The notes: generated from the sequence alone by a model not told the origin. A DNA stretch of 64,000 bases from Ophiostoma sp. CBS 140.51 (GCA_029298735.1 JANSLP010000029.1:124001-188000), one strand, 5' to 3'. Counted from the stretch's first letter, positions 34,313 to 47,903 are shown. Translations and numbers: made by a program.

Positions 34313-35140
34313 ATGGCATTCAACGCTGTATCGCCGGCCCAGGAGCCGATCCAGGTCAACGGTGACCGCGTCGACGAGTCGGCCCCATTGCTAGGAGAGC
34401 CGGGCGATGTTCTGCAGAAGCCAGGCGAGAGCATCTTTTCCAACTTTTACAAAGGTGAGTCCACGCAAGCAGTATGCCTTTGTTGGTATCCTTCCACAGC
34501 CTAACATTCTTTAGGCACCGCATGGCTTGCCCAGGCCGGCGCTCTGCTGCTCGTCATCCTTGTCTGGGTCGGCGTGTTCCGGCATCCGCCTCTCCTCCCG
34601 CTCTTCTCGCCTCACCCGCTCCTCCAGTCATTTGGCGTCTTCGTTGTTATACAGGCCATCTTGGTCTTGCAGCCGACGGCCACGCCCGGTGACAAGGTCC
34701 GCGGCGCCCACGCCCATGCCGCGCTCCAGCTGCTCTCCTTCTTTATCTTGATTGGCGGCGTCGCCATCATCGAGGCCAACAAGATCAAATCGCACGGCGT
34801 GCACTTCCACTCGACACATGGCTACCTGGGCGTGCTGACGGCCGTCGTGCTCGTGGCCCAGTACATCTTTGGTTTCGTGATGTGGTTGGCACCTGCCTTC
34901 ATCTTTGGCAACGGGCCCGACCGTGTCGACAAGGCCAAGGCGCTGTGGAAGCAGCACCGGTGGTCTGGCTACGCCGTAGGCCTGCCGCTGCTGCTGACGA
35001 CGGTGGCCACGGCTACGGCGACGGATTACAACGTCAACGTGCTGGATATCCGGCTGTGGGCCGTTCTGGTGGCCATTGGCTTGATTATTGTGGGTGTCTA
35101 CCCGCGCATCCACATCCGCAAGCTTGGTCTACGTCAGTAG
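34313..35140 (+). CDS. cytochrome b561-domain membrane protein
   Basis: Two exons (34313-34454, 34515-35140) encode 255 residues; the 60-bp intron has GTGAGT, a CTAAC branch site directly before the acceptor, and TTTAG. A polar N-terminus with an acidic dileucine-like ESAPLLGE is followed by five or six membrane segments. The histidines expected to hold two haems are present: GAHAHAALQLL (His113 and His115), HFHSTHGYLG and KQHRWSGYAVG. The family carries electrons across vacuolar or plasma membranes, using ascorbate or similar donors, and can reduce ferric iron. There is no DOMON domain, so this is the membrane module alone. It is divergent from allantoicase; no functional link is obvious. 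Confidence 0.88.
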
Positions 35141-38100
35141 GCGTACAAGATGAGCAGCAGGAGGGATGAGAAAATAAAGTGCAGATATGGGAAGGAGAAA
35201 CAGAGACACGTGGAGACGTGGAGACGAACGAAAGAGACGGAGAATCTCTGCATGGGAGCTTCTGAAGGCGCGGAGCTTCAAGCTGCAAAAAACTGACATC
35301 TAAGCTGCTGTTGAAAACGGCTTATTGAATTTTGAGAATTTTTTTTTTTGCTATATCCTTCAACAAGATATGATAATTTTGCATATTGGGCAAATATACC
35401 ACCGACAGATGTCGATTTTCCTTCTTCCAGCCTTGCCGAACTCAACGTGCGTCGGATTCGCTGATCAGCAACGCCTTTTTATGCCGCTCTCCCGGCAAAC
35501 CTGGGGATGTGACGCCGTTCGTTGGCAGGGATGGAGACGCTTGGTAGATCCGAAACGCCTGCGTCTGCTCAAGTTGCGTAAGTGCGCACCTGGTTGAAAG
35601 CTTCCTGGCTAGCTAAGAAGTGAATGGATTCCCAACTTTCCTAAACGGACCATCAACAAAGACGACAAAGCTCGTTTTGTCGAAGCATTTGACAAGAACG
35701 ACTCAGTCTAAACTTAAATTCAGCCTCCAGCCAATCGTCGGCGCCTCTGTCATCGTGTGGTCTGCCGTTGTGCTGTTGGCTGAAAATAAAGCGCCGTTGG
35801 AGTGGATTGGCTGTTGGTAATGGCTTTTTGGGGGTGTGCGTGACAAAACAGGCGACGCAAGCGGCAAGCAGGGGACGCCCGCCGCTGATTGGCCAGCAAG
35901 GCACGCCACTTCCGCATTGGCTCCCGCCCCTACGTCATAATCCTCAATCTTGCTTTTTTCCCGTCGCCTTGGACAAGGTCGTATTTTTGTCCGCTTTTAA
36001 TCCAACAACGCGATTGGAACTAAAACCGGCTCCCCTCGAAAGGAACAACAACACATGCTTTCTCCTTAAGGACGATCGTGAGTTTGGGGAATTGAGGACA
36101 CGTGCGGAAACCCACTGGCAATTCCTCTGAAGATTGAGAGAAATCCTTTGGAATTTTGACACGAACGAGGCCGCCAGGCTTCCGTGTTTAAGAGGATCGC
36201 AAAAAGCGTAAAGATATGCATTTGGGATGTGCAGTTTTGTCTCGCGTGGCGCACATGTCTTCCTTTGTTGAACGCCAACGAGACGAGTAAGTAAACAAGA
36301 AAAACTGCAACGTCGCAGTAAGCAACGGACAGGCTTGAGACAGGGCCAGGTAGGACAGAGCAGAGTGCAACGGAAAAGGAGAGGGAACAATCGTGGAAAT
36401 AAGAAAAGCAACGAGGGTAAATAAAGGCAGAAGAGGAAAATAAATACAAGTAAATAAAGAGAAGACGGACCAGAAGGCAAAGCGGCCAGAATTCAATAAG
36501 CAGAGTCGCAATTGTCGGTCAGTCCCAGACAACGACAAAGCTAGAGAGACAGGACATGCATTGACCGTATCTTTTAGCCGGTGTAGTGTATTGGACGGCT
36601 TGTTGTCGTTACCTACATTCGACGTTTATTGACAGCAGAGCGAGACAGATCGCGCTGGATTTGCCCATTATGGCTCTTGCGGTCTGGTTTTGCACGACGT
36701 CAAAACCGGGAAGGAGCCAGGCTGTACGGGAGACGGGCCAGAGAAGCAACCGCGCGCACTGACTCGTTTGCACGACACTGCTCAGTAAAGGGAAAGAGCA
36801 TCCCACAGCCTGGCTCCGGTACTCAGCACAAGCAATAATAGAAGTGTCGTGAGAGGATCGTGATCCAGCCCCGTTTTGGCCTACCGGATGTTTCTTTTTT
36901 GCTCTGTCGTAAGATGGAAATCTCCGTGGGACGTCTGTCTCTGGTGGCGCTGCGATTCGAGAACCGTCAGAGCGTCCGGACGTTTTGCGCAGATGGTGCC
37001 CCCCATCGTTGCCACCGGCGCAATTCTAGCTTTTTTTTTTGATAGCAGAGCGCCCGCAAAAAGCAAATACTCAGGAAGGTGCGCTCCGCGCAAACTGGCG
37101 GCGAACCACAACGCCATCGTGACTTCCCTCTTTGCCATAGCGGCCGCCACAATTCGTTAATTTGCTCTCCCCCATCTGGCAGCATCTCCTGAGCCGTCAC
37201 AGAGGGAAGGAGCACGAGCTCCGTTGCACGTCTGTAGCAAAGATCCATCCGACGACACGACGTATGTTCCTTCCCGAGACAGACCAGACTGCCAGACTGC
37301 GAACTGCCAGAAGACACCAGACAGCCCCAATCGGGACAGGCTTCACATCCAGGCCTTGCACGCCTCCACGCCTATTTGGTCAGCCCACTCAAAAACATGC
37401 GCTACGCTATTTTACCTGCGCGCGCGACCACCTGAGAAAAAAATTGCAGCTGCCAAACCCCCAGCCCCCGGTTACGTCATAGGGCGCCGATCGCCAAGTT
37501 TTTTGCGGCCTTGTCCCCCCATGGGCCATTCTTCAATTTGCCTGCTTCGTCGCGCCCCCCCCCCCCGGCCCTACTCAGGGAAACAAGTCCAGGAAATACC
37601 TAAATCTTGGACAGAACGGCCCCGAAGCCCCCAATCCAGCTAATTTTGCCCGTTGCTGTCATGCACTCCGCGGTTTCTCTCATGTCCTCATCCTCACTGT
37701 GCTCACACGCGCCTTCTCTCTCAAGCTTCTTGTCCCCAGGCTTGTCTTGTCGTCCGGGCTCCTTCCACATCCTCTTCTCCCCCACTCCCTTGCCCACCGC
37801 ACTTTCCCCTTCAGACCACCCGATCTGTGTCTCCCTTGCCCTATTCTTGCCCTGTATCACTGCTACTGTGGACAGATCTTAAAATACTCAAGTACTCCAT
37901 ACACTGACAGACTGGACAGTGTCGGTTGCTCTTTCTACACTGGTAGCCTTCTTTAGCTTGAGGGCCTGCAGTAGTTTCGCCCAGCCAGCACGCCAAACAG
38001 GACCTGGACCTGGCCGTTCTATTAGCTCCTTCCCCCCAGCCAACAGCCCCGGCCTAAGAATCTGGCTCCTGCGACTTCTCAGGCGGCTGGCCCTCTTTCC

Positions 38101-38999
38101 TCCTTCTCCCCTCTGGCCTAGCTGGGTCGTCACTGCCCGCTGGAAACACAGCCTGCCTTGATTTCGTCTTGCTGCGTACTTTCCGAATCCGCTCTTGCCT
38201 ACCATCACACTTCCATCATCCCATTGTCTTGTCTTCACCCCTTCTTTGCACTTCTCTTCTTTTTGTTTCTACTGCTCCTGTTTTGTTTTATCCTCCTCAG
38301 TTTTCGACGCTGCTGGCTACCATCCTCCTGCGTCTGCCCTACATTTCCTGTTCTACATTTCCTGTTTTGTGGTTCCGTCTCGCCGCTTGAATACCCTCCC
38401 CGCCCACAACTATACCCAAAGCGCGCCCTCAGGCTTTTACCACAAGTCACGGCTTGTTTTCTGCTGCTTCCTGTTTCTCTATTCTCTGTTTCCCCCAAAT
38501 CTTTTCTCAGTTCCATGCTTCTCACGCTTTCCACGCATCCCCATTCCTACCGTCTCGTTCCATTGATTGCAGGCCTGTTCAGCAACATACCCATATAGGC
38601 TGTAACCAAGAAAGAGAGGGAGTCAAGGAGACACGCGCCCACAGTCAAAACCAGGTTCCAGAAAACAAACAACTGATATCTTTCCACCCCGACAATCACA
38701 CACGCCTACTCTCCCCTTTCCTGGAGCCTCGACGACCATATCCGCCGCCTGTAGACTCTTTTCTCGAGCTTGAACGACCTCGTGGTCCATACCTGTCGAC
38801 AAGAGTAGAAAAGGATACCCGACAACAGGTCACCGCCACTGACAGCGATCCACGAGCGATCATCCCGACTCATAGCATCGAGGCTCGACACCACACATCG
38901 ATATACCGGCATCAACAAGTGACAAAGCAGCAACGAGGGTCTGGTCAACGCCGCGGATGGTCCTCACGCTTGGCACGGCCTTGAGATGAACTGCCAGCA
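35141..38999. other. 3.9-kb intergenic region upstream of kinase 2
   Basis: No gene is recognisable. The left part is the b561 3' flank, including a long T run at 35341-35349. A run of C at 37555-37566 is visible. From about 37640 to 38600 the plus strand is pyrimidine-rich, and from 38600 to the start codon A/C-rich, consistent with promoter and long leader of kinase 2. Short upstream ATGs in the leader could act as uORFs. Confidence 0.55.
37640..38600 (+). promoter_or_regulatory. CT-rich promoter and leader tract of kinase 2
   Basis: About 1 kb of strongly C/T-biased plus-strand sequence (for example TTGTTTCTACTGCTCCTGTT and TCTTCTCCCCCACTCC) precedes the kinase by 0.4-1.3 kb. The bias is on the coding strand, as in the other long leaders in this window. 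The transcription start cannot be placed. Confidence 0.45.
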
Positions 39000-41900
39000 A
39001 TGGCAAACTGGGCGAAGAGCGGACGAGGGGGCGCACCTTCACCTCAACAAAGTCCAACATCTCCTGGCCCCGGAGCCAACATGCCGTCACCATCAGAGGC
39101 CATGAACAACAGAAGTGACCAGCAACAACAACAGACGTCGTCGTCCCCCGGCAAAGAACGGCAAACTACGTCAAGACCGGGATCCAGCGGTGCACGATCG
39201 AGCAGCGGAAGCACCTCGCCCAACGCCGAGAAGCGCACAACAAACAGCCGCCGGACATCATCAAATGGAGACGATGACAGACATCGCCAACAACACAGTC
39301 AACACCAACACCGCCATCACCACTACCAACAACAACAGACCGAGCAACAACAAGAGTCGCCGCTCCAAGATGCCACGAGCCCACAACACCAGCTGAGCGA
39401 CTACCGCCAACGACTGGCACGCGAGATGTCGGCACGCGTCAACAACCAGACGTCACCAGTAACAAGTCCGTTTGCAAAACGCCCGTCGCCCATCGAAGAG
39501 GAAAAGACCTCTGCGTCCGGCTCGCCATCAGCGCCAACCGCATCACCAACAAAACCTACCGCCCTACCTTCCGTTCCTCCCCCGCCCCTGGTCTCGAATC
39601 TTTCCTCAGCACCTCCTTCCGCACTACCATCCACATCATCCTCCGGCACAACAGCATCCACCGACTCCACACGCACCGTGCGTGCGGCTGATCTCGGCAA
39701 AGGGATAACAGCACGGACACCATCATATCCATTCCCTCGGATGGTGACGCCCGGTGCTGGCAAGAATCCTTCGCTCGCATCAACGGCTGCCTGGTCTGCA
39801 CACGCTCGGTCGTCACAGGCTCAACTGCAAAACGACCGCGAGAGAGGCGCTTCTGGTGAGTCAGGTCAAAAGCCGTCACAATCAAGACCGGGCCCGCAGC
39901 GCGATGAGTCGTCATCAAGTTTCCGATCCGACCAGGTTCTGTCGAGCCCGTCGACACCAGCTTCCGCCATCACATTTTTGCCGAGCAGTGCCCTTGGAGG
40001 CCGTGGCCCCCATGGCGAAACCGGCAATTTTGGTGCCCCGAATGGTGGCCGCTTCCCCGACCAGCACGAGTTCGAAACCCCGAATTTGTATGATCTTTCC
40101 CTTGCTTTGTCGTCGGAGCCCGGATTGGATACGTGGTGGAACACTGTTGTCCAGATTGCCACTCAGTGGTACAAAGCCGAGCGTGTCGCTCTCGCTATCC
40201 CATCTGATTCGACCGACGTTGAGAACATGCCGTGGGGCCAAAAGGCGACTTTCAAGGCGCACGAGAGGGACGATGACCTTAGTTTAGGCTATATGGGACG
40301 TGACGACAGTCTTGGTGCGGGTACAACGGATCTCGGCTCCGATGCCACGCCACTTTTGTCGACATCCGGCATCCTGTCGCCGCCTCCACTGGCAGTATCT
40401 CCGGCTCCAGCTGAATCACAACTGCGCCGCCCTAGCCTGACGGCTCGTTATTCATACACGACATACGAGGAACAGAAGGAAAATAACGAGCTCGAGGAGC
40501 CCAAGCCAGCAGCCGCTATCGACCAATTTGCCGCCGCACCTATTCGCCCCTCACTTTCAAGATGTCAGACTTCACAACCTGTTGCGACACAGCGTACCGA
40601 TATTCCGAAGGCCGACTCGCCTTCGGGAATGCTGCCTCCAAAGCCATATACAGCACTCAAATATTCGGCCCTCGAAGAGCACGATGCCGTTGAGGACCCT
40701 CATGGCACAACCTATGTGGCCGGATCTTCGCTCCAGCAACAGACCGATACCCGGGGCAGAGTCTTGCCTGTCCTCCAGGCACTTGACTACGAAGCTGACC
40801 CGCTGATCGATCATAATGGTGTACAGCGTGTGCTGGACCGTGGCCATGTTGTGGCTTTAACTCGTTCCTATCCTTACATCACGCCCAAGAAGCCAGAGAC
40901 ACCGGCTCCTGCCCCCACCTCTTCGCATGGCCAACACCCCCAGCCTGCTGAGAGTGAGGATGAAGAGACCATGGCAAACACGAACTTGTCCAAGCTGGCC
41001 AACGAACTCGCGAGCGGATCAAGCCAGCGGATCCAACACGAGTCCTCTATCAAGCTCTCGGCACTGCTTGGAAACAGTGGCCTGCCTCACACCAAGGGAA
41101 GCAGTACCAGACCGAGTGCCAGCTATATGAGAAGACTGACTGGTGCCAGCATTGCTTCAAAGCTCGAAGAGGCGAAACCCCAGCGGTCAAAGTCGCCATT
41201 GTACGAGGAGTACGAACAGATGCCACCCTCACCGTGGTCGCAGTCTCCGGCACCGTCTCCAGCCATCCGCCATGACCCCAATGAGAACCCCTTCTTCAGT
41301 GATGCGGTGGTTGATGAGGACAGCTTCAACCCGTCCCTATCACCTGAAGAGGACTACAAAGAATCGCGGCCTCTGCAGGCCATTGGTCTCGACAACTCCT
41401 GCACTGTCCTGCACATTCCTCTGTACCACCCGCTACTCTCCAAGACAACTCAGCCATTCCGTCTGGACAAGTCGAAGATGGAGCGCCGGTCATCGCCGAG
41501 ACGTGACAACGACAAGAGCTCCGACAATTCTGCCGAGGCTTCTCCGAGTCGGCCGAAGCAGATGCCCATTGCCATCCTGTCTATCCTGAGCCCAATCATC
41601 CCCTACCCGTCCAACCTCCGCTACTCGTTGGAGCACCTGGCACCTCACATGGCTACGTCATTCTCGCTCTGTATCCACTACTCGAACCTCGAGGCTGAGA
41701 TCAACGGCCTGAACCGCCGCCGTCATGAGATGGGCGGTTTTGGAGGGGTTGATACGGAGGGTCACCCCTTGCCAACGGCATCCGCCTTTGTGAACACGCC
41801 TTACCTAGCATCGGAGGATCCCATGACCCACCGGTCCCAGGCCGGCAGCATGACCAGCTTCAGCGACTACTCGGCAAGATCACGGAGTATTGCCGGCTCG

Positions 41901-44900
41901 CCTGGTGGCACACCTGGCTGGGACTCGGCGGCCCTTAACATGTTCTTGGAACGGCGCGCTAACACCGGCACTGGTGTCAGTCCTGGCATTGCCTCGCTTG
42001 CTGGTGATGGCTATTTTGGTATGAGAACGAGCAACATGAGTGCCTTTGGCCGGCCGGCCACCACACCCGGCGGTACCAGCAGCAGCGGCGGAGGTGGAGG
42101 TGGTGGTCCCACTACTAGAGAAAGAGGCAGAAAGAACTCGGTTTCGCACAGCGAGAAGCGCTTGTCTGCTCTTCGCCTGCCCGAAGTCACTTTGTCTGCA
42201 CAGGACGAGCGTGTGAGCAGCCCTCTGCCAGACCTATCGGCGACTGCAATTCTACCAGCAGCTCTTTCGTCACCCTCGATCAGCCGCAACGAGGAATCGC
42301 CTGCTTCTTCCCAGCAGATTCACAGAGGCTCTGGAGCCACATCGGCCGAGTCTGGCATGGGAAGCTCAGCAGAGGCACTCTCCAGCTCCGCAAACAGTCG
42401 GTCGGCTCACCTGGCACCCGCTTCGAGTGGTGATAATGTGGCCGCCCCGCCAGCAGACACGAAGAAGCGCCCCATCGAGAGAGATGCGGCCACTACGGAA
42501 GAATTGAGATTGGCCTTTGCGGATCGAGCACCTTTATTCAGCCCAGTGCTGCCCACGCCCGGTGGCACACACCATCAACGCCATCCTCGTTTCCAGCACC
42601 AGCACAGTCACAGCCACGGTGGTCACAGCCAACTGCACTCCTACGGAGCCGATTTCGCATCGACTTTCCCGTCTCTGCCGCCCAGTGGCACAGTTGCGGT
42701 CAAGGGTGCAAGCGCCGTTATGCTTCCTCCTACTTCAGCCCCATCTCGCGCCGGGTCCGTTGCGTCATCGAGCCCTGTGGACATGCCGCCGCCTTCGGAT
42801 AGACTCAAGGGCCTGATATTGGACTCTTTGCCAGCCCATGTGTTCGTTGCCATGCCCCAGACTGGAGCCATCGTTTGGGTCAACAGTCGCTATCTCGCAT
42901 ACCGTGGCCAGACTGTCGAAGGATTGGCTGAAGACCCTTGGGGAAGCCTTCATCCCGACGATTGCGACGAGTACCTCAAGGCTTGGAGCCACTCCGTCCG
43001 CACTGGTGACCAGTTCTCGAGAACAGTACGGATCCGTCGCTTCGACGGGTCGTATCGCTGGTTCCAGGCGCGTGCAGTGGCTTCGCGTGACCGCCGCAAC
43101 AGTATCATGCAGTTCCTGGGCTCATACATGGACATCCACGACCAGCACATTGCCGAACTGAAAGCAGCCCGCCAAGAGGAGATTGAAGCGTCCGAGACAA
43201 AGCACCGCATTCTGGCCAACCTCATTCCGCAAATCATCTTCACCGCCAACGAGGAGGAAGGTGTCACATTTGCCAACGAACAATGGCTCTCGTATACTGG
43301 CCAAAGCTTCAAGGACCTACTAGGTCTCGGCTTCATGGACAACGTTCACCCCGACGACTTAGCCAAGTGCAGCTTCCTTCCCGTACCCGCACACTTGCAA
43401 GAACGCCGCAAACGCTTGCTACAATCTGTGTCCTCTCCACTGTCTGCGAGAGGGGCCAACAATGTGGGCGGCGACCGGGCTCGGAAGAACGAATCTGGCG
43501 GCGACGACGAAGAGCTGAGCGAACTGGCCGAGCTTGCTCGCCGCGGCATCATCTTGGTGACCACCGACGACAACGGCCGGCCGTCATACACAACCGAAGT
43601 GCGCCTGCGGTCCAAGACGGGCGAGTATCGCTGGCACCTGGTGCGCTGTGTGGAGACGGGCACTGTCGACTTTGGCAAGGGATATAACTCGTACTTTGGC
43701 TCGGCTACAGACATCAACGACCACAAGCTGCTCGAAACAAAACTCAAGGAGGCCATGGATTCCAAGACACGCTTCTTGAGCAACATGTCGCACGAGATTC
43801 GCACACCACTGATTGGTATCTCGGGCATGGTCAGCTTTTTGCAAGACACGATCCTCAACGAAGAACAGCGCGACTACACCAACACCATCCAGACCAGTGC
43901 AAACAGCCTGCTTATGATTATCAACGACATTCTGGACTTGTCCAAGGTGGATGCGGGTATGATGAAGCTGAGCTTCGAGTGGTTCCACACGCGGTCGCTC
44001 ATTGAGGATGTAAACGAACTCGTCTCGACCATGGCCATTGCTAAGCGCCTTGAGCTTAACTACATTGTCGACGACGACGTGCCGTCCTGGGTCAAGGGTG
44101 ACCGTGTGCGAATCCGGCAGGTGCTGCTCAACGTCATTGGCAATGCCATCAAGTTTACTGCCAAGGGCGAGGTTTTCAGTCGCTGCCGCGTCGCCAAGAA
44201 CAAGAGCAGTGCCGGCGCCGACCAGATTGGGCTTGAGTTTTCTGTTACGGACACGGGCCGCGGCTTCACTAAGGAGGAGGCCGACCTCATCTTCAAGCCG
44301 TTCAGTCAGATCGATGGCAGCAGCACACGCCAGCACGGTGGTAGTGGCTTAGGTCTCGTCATCTCGCGACAGCTCGTGGAGCTTCACGGCGGTACAATGA
44401 ACGGCTCGGCCGTTCCTGGCAAGGGCTCGACTTTCACATTCACAGCCATCTTCAACCTGCCGACCGAGCAAGACCATCCCGACGGACTTTCGACACCGTC
44501 GTCCGAAGCTAATTTGAGAGCACCCAACCTGACGTTGACAGCTATGGGCCTCGCCACGCCATCATTTATGGACCCCGCCGCGATTATCGCTGCTGCAGCT
44601 GCGTCTGCAACGGGTGCTGGGTCAACTGCCGTCTCCAGTGCACCGGTGGATGTGGAGCCGAGTTCGACGACATCGCCCGCGGGCGCCTCCAGCGGAAGCT
44701 CGGACCCTTCGATCCGCTCGAGCAAGTCGCACTCATTCTCCGAACGCTCGTCATCCATGTCGTCAGTCAACACGGGCGGTCTTGCCCGCTTTAGTGAGGC
44801 GGCTCGTGCCAGTGGACAAGACTTGTCGCACATGAAGTTCAGAGTGCCCTCCAACAGTGACGACGTGCCATCGCCTCGGTCGCCTGCACTGTCATCGCCT

Positions 44901-45938
44901 AACAGCAGCGATACAACGACAACGGTGACGACAGCAGGCACAGCGGGGACAGTCACAAAACCGGCCACAGTCAAGCGCACCCCAAGCCAGCCGGCAGCGT
45001 TCTCCATCCTGATTATCTGTCCTCAGGAACACAGCCGCGACGCGACGCGCCAGCACATTGGCACCACGCTGCCCAAGGATCGTCCGCACCGGATAACGGC
45101 CGTTGCCACGATGGCCGAGGCACAGGAATTGATTCGCGCCGAAGCCGAGCCGTTTACGCACGTGGTGGTGAACTTACCCTCGCCCCAAGAGATTCTCGAA
45201 ATAGTGGACCGGCTCGACCGGTCAACCATGCTGGAGACGGTCCATGTTTTAGTGCTGTCCGACTCAGTGCAGCGCCAGGCTGTCAACAAGCTGGTGGCCG
45301 GCACGCGCTATGAGGAGCGGCTGGCCGAGGCGCGTGTACAGTACATCTACAAGCCCGTCAAGCCGTCGCGGTTCGCCGTCATCTTTGACCCGAAGCGCGA
45401 GAGCGACATTAGCATCGACCGCAACCGTTCTAACGCACAGCGGTTGGTCGAGCATCAAAAGAAGAGCTATCTGGACCTGTCGCAGCGCATGGGCAACAAG
45501 GGCTACAAGGTGTTACTGGTGGAGGACAATATGGTGAACCAAAAGGTGCTCACCAAGTATCTGCAAAAAGTGGGTGTGGATGTCGATATGGCGGCGGACG
45601 GCGTGGAGTGTACGGACACGGTTCTTTCGCGGCCCCACGACTACTACTCCTTGATTCTGGTGAGTCCCCTCCTCTCCCACAAACTGGATTTTATATGAAC
45701 ATCGCTAACAGTGTAGTGCGACCTGCATATGCCGCGCAAGGACGGGTACCAGGCGTGTCGTGAGATCCGTGAGTGGGAGGCTAAGGGCAACTACAAGAAG
45801 CCGATTCCCATCATTGCGCTGTCGGCCAATGTCATGTCGGACGTATACGACAAGTGCGTCGAGGCCGGGTTCAGCAAGTACATTACGAAGCCTGTCGACT
45901 TTATCGTGCTGAGCCGGGCCTTGGCGGAGTTCTTTTGA
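39000..45938 (+). CDS. PAS-domain hybrid histidine kinase with pseudo-receiver
   Basis: Two exons (39000-45659, 45717-45938) encode 2293 residues; the 57-bp intron has GTGAGT and GTGTAG and joins LIL to CDLHMP in the receiver. The first 350 residues are low-complexity (Gln, Ser, Pro, His). A GAF-like stretch begins near 360 (LYDLSLALSS). Two PAS/PAC regions follow (about 1272-1385, starting LILDSLPAHVF, and 1402-1575, starting ILANLIPQIIF). HisKA carries His1598 in SHEIRTPL, then HATPase with VLLNVIGNAIKF and GGSGLGL. A degenerate receiver (about 2000-2120) is followed by a canonical receiver (about 2168-2293) with VEDN, Asp2222 in CDLHMP and Lys in ITKPV. Such kinases sense signals through PAS domains and pass phosphate to a phosphotransfer protein. 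I could not assign the fungal subgroup with certainty. Gly/His-rich and Ser-rich linkers make it unusually long. Confidence 0.93.
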
Positions 45939-46907
45939 GAGAGAAGAGAGGCGGGAGTTGTAATACGGAAAGGAGACAGGAGAGGAGAGAGGAGATGAGA
46001 TGATTTGTTGGTATTTTCACGAGGGAGATGATTATTGGATTCAATGGACCTCAAACAGCCGGCGTGCTGAATTATATGAGACGAGCATTTGGAATTTTAT
46101 TTTTTGTGTCACTAAAAAACAACAATACGGGAAACGTATGGAGGTTGTGGACATATATGTAGACGTACGAAGTACACGATGCACATAATACCAGATCTTT
46201 CAACTTTTACAGGAGGGTTGCTGAAGATGCATTGTTTTGTTTGGTGCTCGTATATACTCGTATTTACAGGCGAGTTTGCCTCGACTAGATCCGGAGATGC
46301 TAATTCCTGAGCCAACAGGCCCCCAAAAGTTCAAATCCCGACATTTTTGAAGCGTAAATAGGCTTAAGAAACCGTCAAAGTTTACAAGACAATAGCAGGC
46401 TGTTTTTGTACCATCATACCATTTTCCTCTTCCTCAAATAAGAATGAAGATAATAAGTTGGACGAAACAGAAACTACGACCGACGTTGTCGTTCGCACCT
46501 GCCCACACTGACTTTTATTTTAAATGCTTCCGCCGACGTCGCGGCCCCGGTTTTCCTTTCGCCCAATCACAGCGCAGGTAAATCAACTATGATGTAGTTA
46601 TGCCTTTGCATTTTGGCGCCGCTAAGCTCGAGTGACACTCGCAGATTCGCAAAAGCATGAACTGGGGGAAGGAATACAGAGGGGCCGCCGAGGGTCCACA
46701 GCGCTACATTTACAGTGGGTGGCGGCAATTCTCGGCCCTTAAAGTATGGGATTTGCCCAACTTTAGCATTTCTAATCCTCGATTGTGACATTTTGACATT
46801 TTGAACTTTTTTCTCATCAATCACTTTTCCTCAACCACGACGTCGCAACACCCACGAACAGCGACTTAGACACACGATAAAGACTACGGTACCCCCAAAA
46901 ACACATA
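45939..46907. promoter_or_regulatory. intergenic region with NFU1 promoter
   Basis: The left part is the kinase 2 3' flank (GA-rich, then AT-rich). The right part should be the NFU1 promoter: a CCAAT core at 46563-46567 and an 8-bp palindrome CGACGTCG at 46534-46541. No gene is recognisable in the short frames. Confidence 0.5.
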
Positions 46908-47903
46908 ATGACCAAGTCTAGCCTCTCGCGCGTTACGGCCACGGCCGCCGCGACGGCCATGCGTCCAGCCTTTTGTCGCCGTGCCCCTCGCGTCGCTTTT
47001 GCCTCCCTTCCAGTGACGCCCTCTTCGACTTCGACAACCTCCTCTTCCTCTCCTTCTGCGCGCCGCGGATACCACATCTCCTCATCCTCGCGCCCAAGGC
47101 TACACAGCGCCACACCGACACAGCCCAGCTGGTCCCTCGCCGGGCGCGGCCGCCGCTCCATCTTTATCCAGACCGAGAACACTCCCAACGCCGACGCGCT
47201 CAAATTCTTGCCCAACCACCAGGTCCTCCCCGAGGGCATCACCGCTCCCTTTATCGAGTACCTCAGCCCCCGTGCCACCATTGCGCCGCCCTACCCTTCG
47301 CCGCTCGCCGCACAGCTCATGAATGTCGACGGCGTTACCGCTGTGTTCTACGGCAGCGACTTTATCACCGTCACCAAGGCCCAGGACGCTAACTGGGCAC
47401 ACATCCGACCCGAGGTTTTCGCTTTGATTACAGAGGCCATCACGTCGGGTCAGCAGATCGTCCGTCCAGCCGCTGAGGCTACAGCCAGCGCCGCCTCGGG
47501 CGAGGCCGGCGGCCCGCCCACTGAGGTCGACTCTCTTCAGTACGACGAGAACGACAGCGAGGTCGTGGGTATGATCAAGGAGCTGCTGGAGACGCGCATT
47601 CGCCCGGCCATCCAGGAAGACGGCGGCGATATTGAGTTCCGCGGGTTCGAGGACGGCACTGTCAAGCTCAAGCTGCGGGGCGCCTGCCGGACGTGCGACT
47701 CGAGCACGGTGACGCTCAAGAACGGCATTGAAAGCATGCTGATGCACTATATCGAAGAGGTTGAGGCGGTCGAGCAGGTGCTGGACCAGGAAGAGGAGAT
47801 TGCGCTGTCCGAGTTTGCCAAGTTTGAGGAGAAGCTCAAGACGCAAAAGGGCCCGGCCGTGCCGCCCTCGGCCAGCAAGAGTGCGGACTCGGCCACCGCA
47901 TAA
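46908..47903 (+). CDS. NFU1: NFU1-like mitochondrial iron-sulfur cluster protein
   Basis: A single exon encodes 331 residues. The Arg/Ser/Ala-rich N-terminus (about 85 residues, with few acidic residues) is a mitochondrial presequence. The Nfu N-terminal domain spans about 85-185, from SIFIQTENTPNADALKFLPN to the FITVTKAQDANWAHIRPEV block. The NifU C-terminal domain (about 220-295) has EDGGDIEFRGF and the cluster-binding Cys260-x-x-Cys263 in GACRTCDSS. The family receives 4Fe-4S clusters from the ISCA machinery and hands them to targets such as lipoate synthase and complex II. A charged C-terminal tail with Ala/Ser repeats ends the protein, somewhat longer than in yeast. Confidence 0.95.
   Translation: MTKSSLSRVTATAAATAMRPAFCRRAPRVAFASLPVTPSSTSTTSSSSPSARRGYHISSSSRPRLHSATPTQPSWSLAGRGRRSIFIQTENTPNADALKFLPNHQVLPEGITAPFIEYLSPRATIAPPYPSPLAAQLMNVDGVTAVFYGSDFITVTKAQDANWAHIRPEVFALITEAITSGQQIVRPAAEATASAASGEAGGPPTEVDSLQYDENDSEVVGMIKELLETRIRPAIQEDGGDIEFRGFEDGTVKLKLRGACRTCDSSTVTLKNGIESMLMHYIEEVEAVEQVLDQEEEIALSEFAKFEEKLKTQKGPAVPPSASKSADSATA

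Noticed and set aside
46260..46360. Possible tRNA (GTTCAAATCCC resembles a B box)
   Set aside because: The T-arm stem around GTTCAAAT does not pair and no matching D-arm or acceptor stem is visible.
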